Notes: generated by a model from the sequence alone, not told the origin. DNA of 64,000 bases from Flavobacterium rakeshii (GCF_009741375.1 NZ_WOWP01000016.1:112592-176591); one strand, 5' to 3'. Shown: positions 1 through 8,342, numbered from the stretch's first letter. Numbers and translations: made by a program.

Positions 1-341
1 CCGTCAAACTCCTTACGGGTAAGGGAGTCTATTTTTTCGGTTTGCATCCTGAAGTAATCCAGGTGTGCCTGCGAACCTACTTTCTCAAAGCCTTCTTCCA
101 GTACTTCGTTAAGATCATCTGTCCACTGCGAGTGGTAAACAAACTTAGCAAAACCATCAGTGTTTACGTTTGAAGTATAGTAATCCAGATAATAGCTTAT
201 AAGGGAATCAGGGTGTATATCCTCGTCAGAAACACCTTCTTCACGAAGCAGGTTGATTACGGCAATGTTAGAGTTTAATATGGCGTTAGTGTCCTCGCTG
301 TTAAAAGCGCTTTCGGAAACAATTATTTTATCAAATTTCAT
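1..341 (-). CDS. DUF4375 (DMP19-like) protein, 3' end outside window
   Basis: The ATG lies at 341-339 and the frame stays open to the window edge, so 113 N-terminal codons are visible and the C-terminus is missing. The translation includes LISYYLDYYTSNVNTDGF followed by FAKFVYHSQW and a run ending in VGSQAHLDYF. This fits the DUF4375/DMP19 pattern, a small helical domain found in many bacterial proteins of unknown role and related to a phage DNA-mimic protein. No signal peptide is seen, so it is probably cytoplasmic. The family call is from memory of the motif; no function is claimed. Confidence 0.7.
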   Translation of the reverse strand, partial: MKFDKIIVSESAFNSEDTNAILNSNIAVINLLREEGVSDEDIHPDSLISYYLDYYTSNVNTDGFAKFVYHSQWTDDLNEVLEEGFEKVGSQAHLDYFRMQTEKIDSLTRKEFD

Positions 342-380
342 AAGTGTCTATGTGTTATTTACTGCAAAAGTAACAATTAG

Positions 381-1016
381 TTATAACTCCAGTGTTATGA
401 GTCTTTTTTCTATGGTTAACTTTTTGAACTGCAGTTTTTCTCTAATCCATTCTAAGGCATTGCGATGGTATATAAAAACATGAGTATGATCGTTTTTATA
501 ATACCAGTTGCCAAAATCCCTTGCCTCATCAAACAGGTCGGTCATAAGGTAGAGTTTTCCGTTAGGGAGTAGGAGGCTATTAAGGAGTTCAAACTCTTTG
601 AGCGGTTTTTTAAAATGCTCGGCTACTTCGGTACAGGTTATATAGTCATATTGTTTTTGGAGTAGTGCAGGGTTGTTGTGGAAAAACAGGTCGTATTGTT
701 CAATGCTATATTTGTTATCCTGTAAAACCTTAACTATGGGCGACCCGGTACCCGATCCAAAATCGAGTCCGCTGTGTTGGGGAGTAAAATCCCTTAGTAC
801 AGCATTGGTAGCAGGGCTAACAAAGTTTTGGTAACCTGTATCTTCCGGGTTGTTATTGTGGTGTTTATAGTGTGCTTCTTCCTGCTCTGTAGTTAAATAG
901 TTCTTTGGGTGCAGAAAAACAGAAAGGCAAAGGGAGCATTGTAAAAACTCCCTTTGCCCATGTGTATAAAAGCTTTTAGATGTACCGTTGCATAACGGGC
1001 AGTAAAGGCTTTCCAT
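381..1016 (-). CDS. Class I SAM-dependent methyltransferase with N-terminal zinc ribbon
   Basis: The 211-residue protein begins with a CPLC...CSLC pair of cysteine motifs (about residues 6-31), which looks like a zinc ribbon. A Rossmann methyltransferase domain follows with motif I LDFGSGTGSP near residue 100 and an acidic segment CTEVAEHF near residue 130, as in the Methyltransf_23 type. Substrate is unknown; relatives modify small molecules or tRNA. It is the last gene of a four-gene minus-strand operon and starts 6 bp after the dehydrogenase stop. The family is clear and the substrate is not. Confidence 0.8.
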   Translation of the reverse strand: MESLYCPLCNGTSKSFYTHGQREFLQCSLCLSVFLHPKNYLTTEQEEAHYKHHNNNPEDTGYQNFVSPATNAVLRDFTPQHSGLDFGSGTGSPIVKVLQDNKYSIEQYDLFFHNNPALLQKQYDYITCTEVAEHFKKPLKEFELLNSLLLPNGKLYLMTDLFDEARDFGNWYYKNDHTHVFIYHRNALEWIREKLQFKKLTIEKRLITLEL

Positions 1017-1022
1017 ATATTG

Positions 1023-1739
1023 TTAAGGATTAGTAGACCAAATTCCGCTTTCCTTGATAAATACCCTGCGGTTTAGTTTAAGCTGAGCAACAATAACCTC
1101 GGCTATATCTTCAGCCTGCATTACTTTTTCAGGATTACCGTCTGTAAGGTTCAGGTTAATTGCCATGTCAGTAGCAACTGTACTTGGTGTAAGTGCAGTT
1201 ACTCTAATGTTGTGTTTGCGTACTTCCTGCATAAGGGATTCGGTTAATCCCATTACAGCAAACTTAGAAGCGCTATAGGCACTTGTTATTGCAGCACCTT
1301 TAAGCCCTGCGGTAGAGGAGATGTTAATAATGTCTCCGCCCTGTTGTTCAATCATGCCCGGTAGTACTGCTCTTGTAGCATAATAAATACCGAAAAGATT
1401 TACTTTAATGATATTCTCAAAATCCTGAGGAGCCAGGTCAAGGAATTTACCAAATTTGCCTATACCTGCATTGTTTATAAGAATATCTATAGTTTTGAAT
1501 TCACCAAGTACAGTATTTACCGCTTGGTTAACCGAGTCGATATCGGCAATATCGGCAGTAACTATAACCGTTTTTACACCATAAGGCTCAATTTCTTTAG
1601 CTACCTGCTCTAAGTCGGTTTTAGTGCGTGCCAATAAGGCTACATTTACCCCTTCGGCAGCCAGAGCAAGTGCTACAGCTTTGCCAATACCTTTCCCTGC
1701 ACCTGTAATAAGCGCATTCCTGTTGTTTAAGTTTTGCAT
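1023..1739 (-). CDS. Short-chain dehydrogenase/reductase (FabG-like)
   Basis: This is a 238-residue SDR with the full classical motif set: cofactor loop TGAGKGIG near the N-terminus, NNAG in the middle, ISSTAG with the catalytic Ser, and YSASK with the catalytic Tyr and Lys. An Arg in LLARTKTD after the second strand suggests NADPH preference. It resembles 3-oxoacyl-ACP reductases, but its setting with a pirin, an acetyltransferase and a methyltransferase does not point to fatty-acid synthesis, so a general carbonyl or ketone reductase role is as likely. It lies 19 bp downstream of the GNAT gene in the same operon. Confidence 0.85.
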   Translation of the reverse strand: MQNLNNRNALITGAGKGIGKAVALALAAEGVNVALLARTKTDLEQVAKEIEPYGVKTVIVTADIADIDSVNQAVNTVLGEFKTIDILINNAGIGKFGKFLDLAPQDFENIIKVNLFGIYYATRAVLPGMIEQQGGDIINISSTAGLKGAAITSAYSASKFAVMGLTESLMQEVRKHNIRVTALTPSTVATDMAINLNLTDGNPEKVMQAEDIAEVIVAQLKLNRRVFIKESGIWSTNP

Positions 1740-1758
1740 TATATTAGTTAATAGATGT

Positions 1759-2046
1759 TTAGATCCTTATTCCTGGAGGAAGCATTTCCTTGTACCCCGG
1801 GTTCTTTTTGAAAAAAGCTGCAATTTTTGGATATGTAGGTACTACCCTCAATCTTTTTTCTTCAGCAATCGCTAAGATTTCTTTTAAAAAATCTGAAACA
1901 ATCTCATCATCTTCATCAATTCCTTCCGGCACGTTAATTTTCGTTAGGAAAATTTTGCGTTCCTGTCTGGAATATTCAACTGACATCATGTTGTCGTTTA
2001 CCGTTGTTTCAAATTGTCTTGAGAATTCGTTGTCTTTAATTTCCAT
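1759..2046 (-). CDS. Small GNAT-fold protein (COG2388/YjdJ type), acetyl-CoA motif degenerate
   Basis: The 95-residue protein matches in length and order the minimal YjdJ-type GNAT proteins: two strands, a long helix, then [19 protein letters not shown], which parallels the usual KIIPLCPFAKRMF segment. The expected glycine-rich acetyl-CoA loop before the helix is replaced by an acidic stretch, [13 protein letters not shown], so acetyltransferase activity is doubtful. It begins 5 bp after the pirin stop. A similar pirin-GNAT pair occurs at 31.2-32.4 kb, and there the loop is intact (FKGIGKKL). It could be a regulatory or degenerate copy. Confidence 0.7.
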   Translation of the reverse strand: MEIKDNEFSRQFETTVNDNMMSVEYSRQERKIFLTKINVPEGIDEDDEIVSDFLKEILAIAEEKRLRVVPTYPKIAAFFKKNPGYKEMLPPGIRI

Positions 2047-2051
2047 GGCTT

Positions 2052-2774
2052 TTAGTTAAACTTCATGGGAACCTCGATTACCAGTATCTTGGACTGCTTG
2101 TTTGTTTTGATTTCAAAGTTTTCAAACTCTACAATACCATAGGCATCACGCTCCCTAATGGTTTCATTATTAATTTCAATTTCTCCTTCTATAAGAAAAA
2201 GATATACTCCGTTTTCGGGGATTTTCAAATCATAAGTAATGGTTGTGCCGGCCTCAAAAATGCCCAGGCTTAAAAATGCCTGTTGGTAAATCCATAATGC
2301 ATTTCCGTCGTTTTTATCCTCTGGCGACACCACTGTAACAAATGAATTTTTATTGGCTTCCAAATTAAACCCCTTTTGGTCGTAACGGGGAGTAACATTA
2401 TCTTTTTCGGGAAAAATCCATAATTGCAGTGTTTTGGCTTCTTCGGTCTCACTTGCATTCATTTCGCTATGCTGTATACCGGTTCCTGCGCTCATAACCT
2501 GCACTTCGCCAAACCTTACGGTTTCCTGGTTACCCATACTGTCTCTATGGGTAAGCCCACCTTCAAGCGGAATGGTTATAATTTCCATATTATCATGAGG
2601 GTGGGTGCCAAATCCGGTACCTCCTGCAATAGTATCGTCGTTCAATACGCGTAACATACCAAACTGAACCATATCAGGATTATAATAGTTGCCAAAAGAA
2701 AAAGAGAAGTTGGCTTTTAGCCAGCCATGATTTGCAGTTCCTCTTTTGTTTTTCGGAAAAAGCCTATGCCTCAT
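2052..2774 (-). CDS. Pirin family bicupin (quercetinase-like)
   Basis: The 240-residue protein has the pirin metal signature GTHPHDNMEI near residues 55-65 and the partner GIQHSEMNA near residue 100, which supply the His and Glu ligands of the N-terminal cupin. The second cupin is reduced, as usual in YhhW-type pirins. Related proteins have quercetin 2,3-dioxygenase activity or act in redox-linked regulation. It is the first gene of a four-gene operon transcribed toward lower coordinates, and its start faces the hydrolase at 2893 across a 118-bp divergent gap. Confidence 0.85.
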   Translation of the reverse strand: MRHRLFPKNKRGTANHGWLKANFSFSFGNYYNPDMVQFGMLRVLNDDTIAGGTGFGTHPHDNMEIITIPLEGGLTHRDSMGNQETVRFGEVQVMSAGTGIQHSEMNASETEEAKTLQLWIFPEKDNVTPRYDQKGFNLEANKNSFVTVVSPEDKNDGNALWIYQQAFLSLGIFEAGTTITYDLKIPENGVYLFLIEGEIEINNETIRERDAYGIVEFENFEIKTNKQSKILVIEVPMKFN

Positions 2775-2892
2775 AAATTATTGATAAATTAAAACGGTGT
2801 GTACTCCGGTGAATGGATAAAAACTTTAATTTTATACAAATTTCGTAATAAAATTTGATAAACGGGGTTATTTAAGCGTTAAAACTCAATGA

Positions 2893-3561
2893 ATGGAGAA
2901 GATTCCTGTATATTTTATGCCCGGACTGGCTGCAAGTCCAAAGATTTTTGAAAACATAAAACTGCCTGAAGACAGGTTCGAAATGTATTACTTAGAGTGG
3001 ATAATGCCGGAGCCACATGAGCCACTTACCGATTATGCTAAAAGAGTGGCTGCCAATATAAAACACGAAAACCCGGTGCTTATTGGAGTGTCTTTTGGCG
3101 GAATACTGGTACAGGAAATTTCGAGAATTATTAATGCAAGGAAAGTGATTATTATATCGAGCGTTAGGTCGAGCCTTCAGTTTCCGAGACGAATGCGTTT
3201 TGCAAAAATGACTAGAGCTTACAGAGTATTTCCTACTACGCTTATGCAAAAGGTAGACTGGCTCGCTAAAGTTTCTTTTGGTAATAATATGATTACCAGA
3301 AAACTTAATTTGTATGAAAAATATATGTCATTTAGGGATAAGAAATATCTCGATTGGGCGTTTGAAACTGTAATAACATGGAGCAGGACAGAGATAGATG
3401 AAAAGGTAGTGCATGTACACGGTACTGCCGATGAGGTTTTCCCTGCTCATTACATTCATAATTTTATACCTGTTAAAGGCGGTACACATATTATGATTGT
3501 AAATAAATATAAGTGGCTTAACGAAAACCTGCCCCGCCTTATTGAAGGAGAAAAGGAATGA
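2893..3561 (+). CDS. Alpha/beta hydrolase
   Basis: The 222-residue protein has no signal peptide and a compact alpha/beta-hydrolase layout. An N-terminal strand leads to FMPGLAASP (oxyanion region), then GVSFGG carries the nucleophilic Ser (GxSxG). The acid lies near GTADEVFP, and GGTHIMI provides the catalytic His. Substrate is unknown. An overlapping ATG lies four bases upstream in another frame; 2893 is the one in frame. The transglycosylase starts 48 bp downstream on the same strand, so the two may share a transcript. Confidence 0.8.
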   Translation: MEKIPVYFMPGLAASPKIFENIKLPEDRFEMYYLEWIMPEPHEPLTDYAKRVAANIKHENPVLIGVSFGGILVQEISRIINARKVIIISSVRSSLQFPRRMRFAKMTRAYRVFPTTLMQKVDWLAKVSFGNNMITRKLNLYEKYMSFRDKKYLDWAFETVITWSRTEIDEKVVHVHGTADEVFPAHYIHNFIPVKGGTHIMIVNKYKWLNENLPRLIEGEKE

Positions 3562-3609
3562 TTTTTGTAATTTTACTTAATAATTAAAAACAATATAAAA
3601 CTAACTAAA

Positions 3610-4515
3610 ATGGACTGGATGAAGAAAGCCGGAGTTATAGCTTCGGTGATAGTAGTGGGAGGGGCGGCCATACATACCGCAACAGATAATAAGACAGAAA
3701 AATCAGTACCGCAGGAAACTGCTACTGAGTTTGTATATCCTTTTCCGGCTCAGGCAGATTTTGCCGGTGAAGCTGTGCCTTTAAATATTATTGATGTTCA
3801 TGAAAGACTGGACAGGGAGCTTATGGTTAATGCCAATCTGCATGCTTCTACCCAGTTGGTTATTAAAAGAGCTTACAGGGCTTTCCCTGTAATTGAGCCT
3901 ATATTGAAAAAATATGGTGTGCCGGATGATTTTAAATATCTGGCGGTTATTGAAAGCGGACTGGTAAATGCGGTTTCTCCTGCAGGCGCAAGAGGGGTGT
4001 GGCAATTTATGCCGGCTACAGGGCGTGAGTATGATTTAGAAATAAACGATTATGTAGACGAGCGTTACCATCTTGAAAAGTCTACAGAGGCGGCTTGTAG
4101 ATACTTGGTTTCTGCGAAAGCCAGACTGGGTTCGTGGACACTTGCTGCGGCTTCTTACAATGGTGGTGTTGCCGGTGTGAGCAGGCAAATTGATTTTCAG
4201 CAGGCAGATAACTACTATGACCTGTTACTTACAGAAGAAACATCACGTTATGTTTTCAGGATACTGGCGCTTAAAGAGATTATGAGTGATCCGTTGAAGT
4301 ATAATTTCAGGTTGCTGCCAAGTGATATGTATCCGGTAATTCCGGTAAGGCAGGTAGAGGTAACTTCTTCAATTCCTGATTTGGCTGTTTTTGCTAAAGA
4401 GCAGGGTATTAACTATAAAGTGCTTAAACTGCACAACCCGTGGATGCGAGACAGGAAACTCGATGTAAAAAGCGGAAAAAAATATATTGTAGATATCCCT
4501 ACCGAAGGGTATTAA
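3610..4515 (+). CDS. Lytic transglycosylase (MltD-like SLT domain)
   Basis: The 301-residue protein has an N-terminal hydrophobic segment (residues about 7-23) that would serve as a signal peptide or anchor. An SLT domain follows at about 80-200: YLAVIESGL carries the catalytic Glu, then the typical GARGVWQFMPATG and AAASYNGG blocks. The enzyme cleaves the glycan strands of peptidoglycan in the periplasm, leaving 1,6-anhydro ends. The last 60 residues form a short degenerate LysM-like module rather than the repeated LysM domains of full MltD. A strong terminator follows the stop codon. Confidence 0.88.
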   Translation: MDWMKKAGVIASVIVVGGAAIHTATDNKTEKSVPQETATEFVYPFPAQADFAGEAVPLNIIDVHERLDRELMVNANLHASTQLVIKRAYRAFPVIEPILKKYGVPDDFKYLAVIESGLVNAVSPAGARGVWQFMPATGREYDLEINDYVDERYHLEKSTEAACRYLVSAKARLGSWTLAAASYNGGVAGVSRQIDFQQADNYYDLLLTEETSRYVFRILALKEIMSDPLKYNFRLLPSDMYPVIPVRQVEVTSSIPDLAVFAKEQGINYKVLKLHNPWMRDRKLDVKSGKKYIVDIPTEGY

Positions 4516-4518
4516 AAG

Positions 4519-4546
4519 AAAAGGCGCCAATGGCGCCTTTTTTATT
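4519..4546. terminator. Bidirectional intrinsic terminator
   Basis: GGCGCC-AAT-GGCGCC sits between an A-run and a T-run, so it can end transcription from both sides. It separates the lytic transglycosylase from the convergent gene whose stop codon is at 4542-4544. Confidence 0.88.
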
Positions 4547-5240
4547 TTCCTGCAAGTGATTCTTTTTTAAGTTCCTTGCCCATTATTATGGTCGATAATC
4601 CGTCAAGGTAAGCGTTGTAGTTTAGTGCGTAGGCTTTTCTGTAAGTAGTTCTTTTAGGTGATAGCTTAATGCCGCATCGCCTTATGTCGACAATTTTTTT
4701 AGTGTCATCAAGATAAAAACTGGTTGGGAAGCCCAAGGTGTGCTTGATGGATGCAATGGCCGATTCGTCGTGTTTGTAAGTCTCATGGGCATAGCAAACG
4801 ATAACATTATGGCTAAACTTGCGGGCAACTTTTTTCATATCGCGCCTTTTGTTCCAAAAAACAACTACAAACTGTACATCCCGTCCGTATTTTTTTGCTA
4901 GCTTGTTTAAAGCAGGAATTTCTCCGGGGCTTGTAACACACCATGAAGCATAGGTTATTAATACAATAGGCTTCTTGATTTTGTTTAGCTTTAGTTTTCC
5001 GCCACGTACTTTTTTGAAAACAAACTCATCAAACCGTGTGCCTACAAGTCTGTTTTCTACCAGTGAGTCAAAAAGGAATTTTCCCTTTTCAAAATCACCT
5101 TTGCGGTAGGCTAGTGCACTTTCTCTTTTGTACTTTTTAAGGTCTATTTTGATGGCATCAGAAAAATAGAGACTATCGCTCTGACTGTGTAACAGGAGCG
5201 GGAAAAGTATGATTACTGCAAGTAGTAATATTCTTTTCAT
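4542..5240 (-). CDS. Exported thioredoxin-fold (TlpA/AhpC-like) protein lacking the second active-site Cys
   Basis: The 232-residue protein has a signal peptide (MKRILLLAVIILFPLLLHS). Residues about 88-205 look like a TlpA-type thioredoxin fold: a strand into ITYASWCVTSPGEIPALNKL, then a cis-Pro region GFPTSFYLD. The active site is W-C101-V-T-S104, so the resolving cysteine of the usual WCxxC is Ser. Such single-Cys forms cannot act as classical disulfide oxidoreductases and may bind or shield a partner. The gene stands alone, with a perfect 16-bp inverted repeat immediately upstream of its ATG. Confidence 0.75.
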   Translation of the reverse strand: MKRILLLAVIILFPLLLHSQSDSLYFSDAIKIDLKKYKRESALAYRKGDFEKGKFLFDSLVENRLVGTRFDEFVFKKVRGGKLKLNKIKKPIVLITYASWCVTSPGEIPALNKLAKKYGRDVQFVVVFWNKRRDMKKVARKFSHNVIVCYAHETYKHDESAIASIKHTLGFPTSFYLDDTKKIVDIRRCGIKLSPKRTTYRKAYALNYNAYLDGLSTIIMGKELKKESLAGK

Positions 5241-5280
5241 AAATTTTAACTATTTTATTGTATAAAAATAGTTAAAATTT
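5241..5280. repeat. 16-bp perfect inverted repeat directly upstream of the thioredoxin-fold gene
   Basis: AAATTTTAACTATTTT (5241-5256) is matched by its exact reverse complement at 5265-5280, with an 8-nt spacer. It abuts the ATG at 5240, so it is either an operator or an AT-rich hairpin in the 5' untranslated region. Confidence 0.8.
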
Positions 5281-5359
5281 ACCTAAAAACATATTTTGTT
5301 AACGAGAATGTGCAAACGGCATAAAAATCAGCTGAACTACAGGTTTAAGAGTATACGTG

Positions 5360-6319
5360 TTAAATTTTGACTACAAAACGAGATCCCGGAGGCTCTTTTT
5401 CGTTCCATATTTTTTCGATATCCTTTAATTCTACAGTTTCAAAATCTATTGTGAGCTTGCCTTCTGATGCCAGTTGGAAAGCTTGTGGTACTACTTTTTG
5501 CATATAATCATTAAGTTCCTTTGGGGAGATACTGCCAATACCTGAGCCTGCTATTTCTATTTGTGTGCTGCGTAATACTGAGGAAGGGAGGTTAATATTT
5601 GCACCTGCCATTTGCCCAACTGTTACTATTTTGGTTTTATGTGGAGGCATTTTACCTATTACCTTGATTATTGTTTCGAGCGGAGATCCCCATAAATAAT
5701 CCAATACTATATCAATAGGGGTAGATTTGCATATTTGTTCTAATTGGGTTGCAATATCGTTTTCATTATTACTTAGGTTAATTACTATATCGGCTCCCAT
5801 TGATTTTAATTGTTCAAGAATCTTTTCGTTACGGCCTGTGGCAATCACTTTTACAGCACCACGGTGTTTTGCCATTTGTACTGCTATTTTCCCTGTAACG
5901 CCGGTGGCTCCGTTAATCAATACAGTGTGTCCCGGTTGTATGTTGCCTCTGTATAGTAATGCCGCGTCCGACCCTAATAATGCATTGGGTAAAACAGCTG
6001 CGGTTTCATAATCTATACTATCAGGTAAAACTGTCCACTGGTTTTTAATTACAAGTGCTTTTTCGGCAATCATTCCTGTTTTGCCCCAGGCGTAAATGCG
6101 GGTGCCGTTTTCAAGTATACCGGCTCCGTCTATTCCAACGGCTGTAGGTAGGGAAGGGTAGGAGGTATAATGTTTGCCTGCTGCTTTCATTCTGTCAAGC
6201 TGTTTTATGGATGCTGCTTTTACAATCATTAAAACATCATTGTCGTTTTGTGGGGTTGGGACTTCTAAATTGTCGTACTTAGGTAGTGTTCCCAGTTCAT
6301 ATAATACTGCTGCTTTCAT
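5360..6319 (-). CDS. Zinc-independent quinone oxidoreductase / alcohol dehydrogenase-like protein (MDR family)
   Basis: The 319-residue protein shows the GroES-like N-terminal domain followed by an NADPH-binding Rossmann domain with VLINGATGVTGKIAVQMAKH (near residue 140) and ATGRNEKI after it. The catalytic and structural zinc ligands of alcohol dehydrogenases are missing, as in QOR-type reductases. The expected activity is NADPH-dependent reduction of quinones or activated alkenes. It is transcribed toward the convergent thioredoxin-fold gene and lies 68 bp after a Crp-family gene on the same strand. The native substrate cannot be read from sequence. Confidence 0.85.
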   Translation of the reverse strand: MKAAVLYELGTLPKYDNLEVPTPQNDNDVLMIVKAASIKQLDRMKAAGKHYTSYPSLPTAVGIDGAGILENGTRIYAWGKTGMIAEKALVIKNQWTVLPDSIDYETAAVLPNALLGSDAALLYRGNIQPGHTVLINGATGVTGKIAVQMAKHRGAVKVIATGRNEKILEQLKSMGADIVINLSNNENDIATQLEQICKSTPIDIVLDYLWGSPLETIIKVIGKMPPHKTKIVTVGQMAGANINLPSSVLRSTQIEIAGSGIGSISPKELNDYMQKVVPQAFQLASEGKLTIDFETVELKDIEKIWNEKEPPGSRFVVKI

Positions 6320-6387
6320 GTTTATTATTTTTAAGCAAAGTTCGCAGTATTGCTAATGGTTGGCGATAACAATTGTTAAGAAATGGG

Positions 6388-6909
6388 TTATTTGCGATTT
6401 CGTATGCGGCTTAGGGAAACCGGGGTGATGCCTAAATAAGAGGCGATATAGTGCTGAGGTACGCGCTGTAAGATATGAGGGTGTTTTTCTAATAACTCGT
6501 TGTACCTGTCCTGTGGTTTATCTTTTAAATAAGTTATTAGGTGTTTGGAGTAGTAGAAAAACCGATTTAGGATAAGTTGGTCAAACCACTTTTTAAACTC
6601 GGTATCGCATTCCAGTAATTCCTTAAACTGATTTTTAGGCATTACAAACAAAGTGCATTGTTCAATGGACTCGAGAGTGAAATCACTTTTTTCATTTTTT
6701 AAAAGGCTCTCCATAGAAGCGATTGCTTTTCCTTCAAAAAAGAACTGAGTGGTTATTTCGTTGCCGTTATTGTTAAACCACATCCTTAAACAGCCCGACT
6801 TTACAAAATAAACAGCATGCGATTTTTCCCCTTCATTAAGTAAAATGGTTTTGGGAGGGACGGTTATTTCCTCTAAATCGTATGCTGCTATGAGTTGTAA
6901 AGTATTGAT
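6388..6909 (-). CDS. Crp/Fnr family transcriptional regulator with no standard start codon for the full domain
   Basis: From 6783 down the frame reads as the second half of a cyclic-nucleotide-binding domain followed by a C-terminal HTH (QHYIASYLGITPVSLSRIRNRK). Coding similarity clearly continues upstream: VPPKTILLNEGEKSHAVYFV and KSGCLRMWF are typical first strands of the domain. Between the in-frame stop just above 6909 and the Met at 6783 there is no ATG, GTG or TTG. The most sensible start is ATC at 6909-6907, giving 173 residues, 7 bp after the stop of the GyrI-like gene. Alternatives are an N-terminal deletion or a frameshift. The HTH ends at the C-terminus as in many Flavobacterium Crp proteins. 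Confidence 0.65.
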   Translation of the reverse strand: MNTLQLIAAYDLEEITVPPKTILLNEGEKSHAVYFVKSGCLRMWFNNNGNEITTQFFFEGKAIASMESLLKNEKSDFTLESIEQCTLFVMPKNQFKELLECDTEFKKWFDQLILNRFFYYSKHLITYLKDKPQDRYNELLEKHPHILQRVPQHYIASYLGITPVSLSRIRNRK

Positions 6910-6916
6910 AGTATTG

Positions 6917-7378
6917 TTATTTTACAGACAGGTAAATATCTATTTCTGCATTATTCCAGTCGGCAGCCTTAGCTCCGTAAACCTCAAAGTCGAAACCGTA
7001 AGCCCTGTCGCTGTCGTCTTTTTTCCATATTTCTCTCCAGGTGTCGGCTACACAATTGGGCATTTGTCCTTTTGCGGTAACCGTTTCGTAGTGTTGGGAA
7101 GGGATGGTTATGGTGTCAACCCCGCTTGGAATTTCGGCATCTTCCGGAATGCGGTATCCTATAAAGTAAGCATAGGGATTTGTATGGTCACCTTCGTAGT
7201 CAAAGTATACCGCATAAACATCGTTACTAAGTTTTTGTGGCAGTTTGTTACCAATAAAGCTTCCGCCGAAGTGTTGCCATAGTGCGCCACAATCTTCCAT
7301 GGCTTTGTTGTTTTCGTTTGTGGTTTTAAAGCCGAGCTTTAGCCCTGCCAGTTTGAATGATGTGTTTTTGATTTCCAT
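6917..7378 (-). CDS. GyrI-like / AraC effector-binding domain protein
   Basis: The 153-residue single-domain protein has the pattern of GyrI-like small-molecule-binding domains: LGFKTTNENN near the start, a central YAVYFDYEGD...YFIGYRI block, and IPSQHYETVTAKGQMP before the final WREIWKK and FEVYG segments. Homologous domains bind drugs or hydrophobic ligands, alone or joined to AraC DNA-binding domains. It sits directly upstream of the Crp-family gene on the same strand, so the two are probably co-transcribed. The ligand is unknown. Confidence 0.8.
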   Translation of the reverse strand: MEIKNTSFKLAGLKLGFKTTNENNKAMEDCGALWQHFGGSFIGNKLPQKLSNDVYAVYFDYEGDHTNPYAYFIGYRIPEDAEIPSGVDTITIPSQHYETVTAKGQMPNCVADTWREIWKKDDSDRAYGFDFEVYGAKAADWNNAEIDIYLSVK

Positions 7379-7428
7379 TTTTGATTGATGATATTATTTG
7401 ATTGTAAAAATAATGTATTGAAATAAAA

Positions 7429-7453
7429 AAAAACACCCGAAAGGGTGGTTTTA
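7429..7453 (-). terminator. Intrinsic terminator for the TPR membrane protein gene
   Basis: On the minus strand an ACCACCC-TTTC-GGGTG hairpin with a UUUC-type loop is followed by a run of nine T residues, just past the stop codon at 7472. Confidence 0.7.
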
Positions 7454-7471
7454 ATATTATGGGTGTAGATT

Positions 7472-8011
7472 TTAATATCTTCTCATTTGCTGTACCGGTC
7501 CGCGCTTCATTTGCTGTTTCATCATAGTGATTTGATCTTTCAGCATACCTTGCTTGTCCAGTTTTTTAGCTTCTGCCAAAAGTTTTTCGGCTTCCATCTT
7601 TCTGTTTTTACTCATAGCTATACCGGCAAGGTTAAGTTTTGCCATGGCAAGATCCTGATCCATGCTAAGTCCAAGCTCAACAGCTTTTTTAAGGTACTTC
7701 TCGGCAGCATTAAGGTTTGTTTGTGAAACCATAAGTCCGTTAAGGTAGTTGTAGTATCCCTGTTGTTTTCTTACTAAAGATGCTTCAGGGTTCTTTATTT
7801 TATCCAGCCATTTTTTAGCTCCGTCAAAATCCTGCTTTCTAAGTTTAAGGAAAGCTAAAATTATTATTTCGTTTTTGAAGTATAATAACACAAAAATCAA
7901 CGAAAGTAAAATAAGGAAAATACCGTTACCTATATTCTTTTCGGTGAACTGCCATACAGCAGTAAAAATTAACAGGGCTGTAATTACCAGCTTAATGTTT
8001 TTGTTGAACAT
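7472..8011 (-). CDS. Small membrane protein with TPR-like tail
   Basis: The 179-residue protein has two hydrophobic segments (residues about 7-20 and 28-48) and then helical TPR-like repeats: KWLDKIKNPEASLVRKQQG, YLNGLMVSQTNLNAAEKYL and AKLNLAGIAMSKNRKMEAEK. The end is rich in Met, Lys and Arg. I know similar proteins only as conserved Bacteroidota hypotheticals. The layout suggests an inner-membrane anchor with a cytoplasmic interaction domain. It is divergent from rpmH. Confidence 0.65.
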   Translation of the reverse strand: MFNKNIKLVITALLIFTAVWQFTEKNIGNGIFLILLSLIFVLLYFKNEIIILAFLKLRKQDFDGAKKWLDKIKNPEASLVRKQQGYYNYLNGLMVSQTNLNAAEKYLKKAVELGLSMDQDLAMAKLNLAGIAMSKNRKMEAEKLLAEAKKLDKQGMLKDQITMMKQQMKRGPVQQMRRY

Positions 8012-8077
8012 GATATTTTTTTAATTTTGTGACTGCAAAGGTAAGAAAATGAATTAAAAATAATTTTATAAAACTAC

Positions 8078-8107
8078 TTGCAGGAAAAAAAAGTCTTCGT
8101 ATATTTG
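8078..8107 (+). promoter_or_regulatory. Promoter of rpmH (Bacteroidota -33/-7 type)
   Basis: TTG at 8078-8080 and TATATTTG at 8100-8107 are separated by 19 bp, an almost ideal match to the TTG-N19-TAnnTTTG consensus. The untranslated leader to rpmH is about 70 nt. Confidence 0.85.
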
Positions 8108-8180
8108 CACGCGGTTTTAGGATATCAGATTTCTGAAAGCTCGAGAAGATATTTCAATAAAGATTTAAAGATACATTACA

Positions 8181-8342
8181 ATGAGTAAGAGAACGTTTCA
8201 ACCATCAAAGAGAAAAAGAAGAAATAAGCACGGTTTCATGGAAAGAATGGCTTCTGCCAACGGTAGAAAAGTGCTTGCTCGCAGAAGAGCTAAAGGAAGA
8301 CATAAATTAACTGTGTCCAGCGAACCAAGACATAAGAAATAA
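8181..8342 (+). CDS. rpmH: 50S ribosomal protein L34
   Basis: The 53-codon gene begins [19 protein letters not shown], continues with [20 protein letters not shown] and ends HKK, an unmistakable L34. The protein is a small, very basic component of the large ribosomal subunit. It has its own promoter and terminator and is therefore monocistronic. Many bacteria have rnpA next to rpmH; here the neighbour is carB on one side and a divergent TPR protein on the other. Confidence 0.97.
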   Translation: MSKRTFQPSKRKRRNKHGFMERMASANGRKVLARRRAKGRHKLTVSSEPRHKK

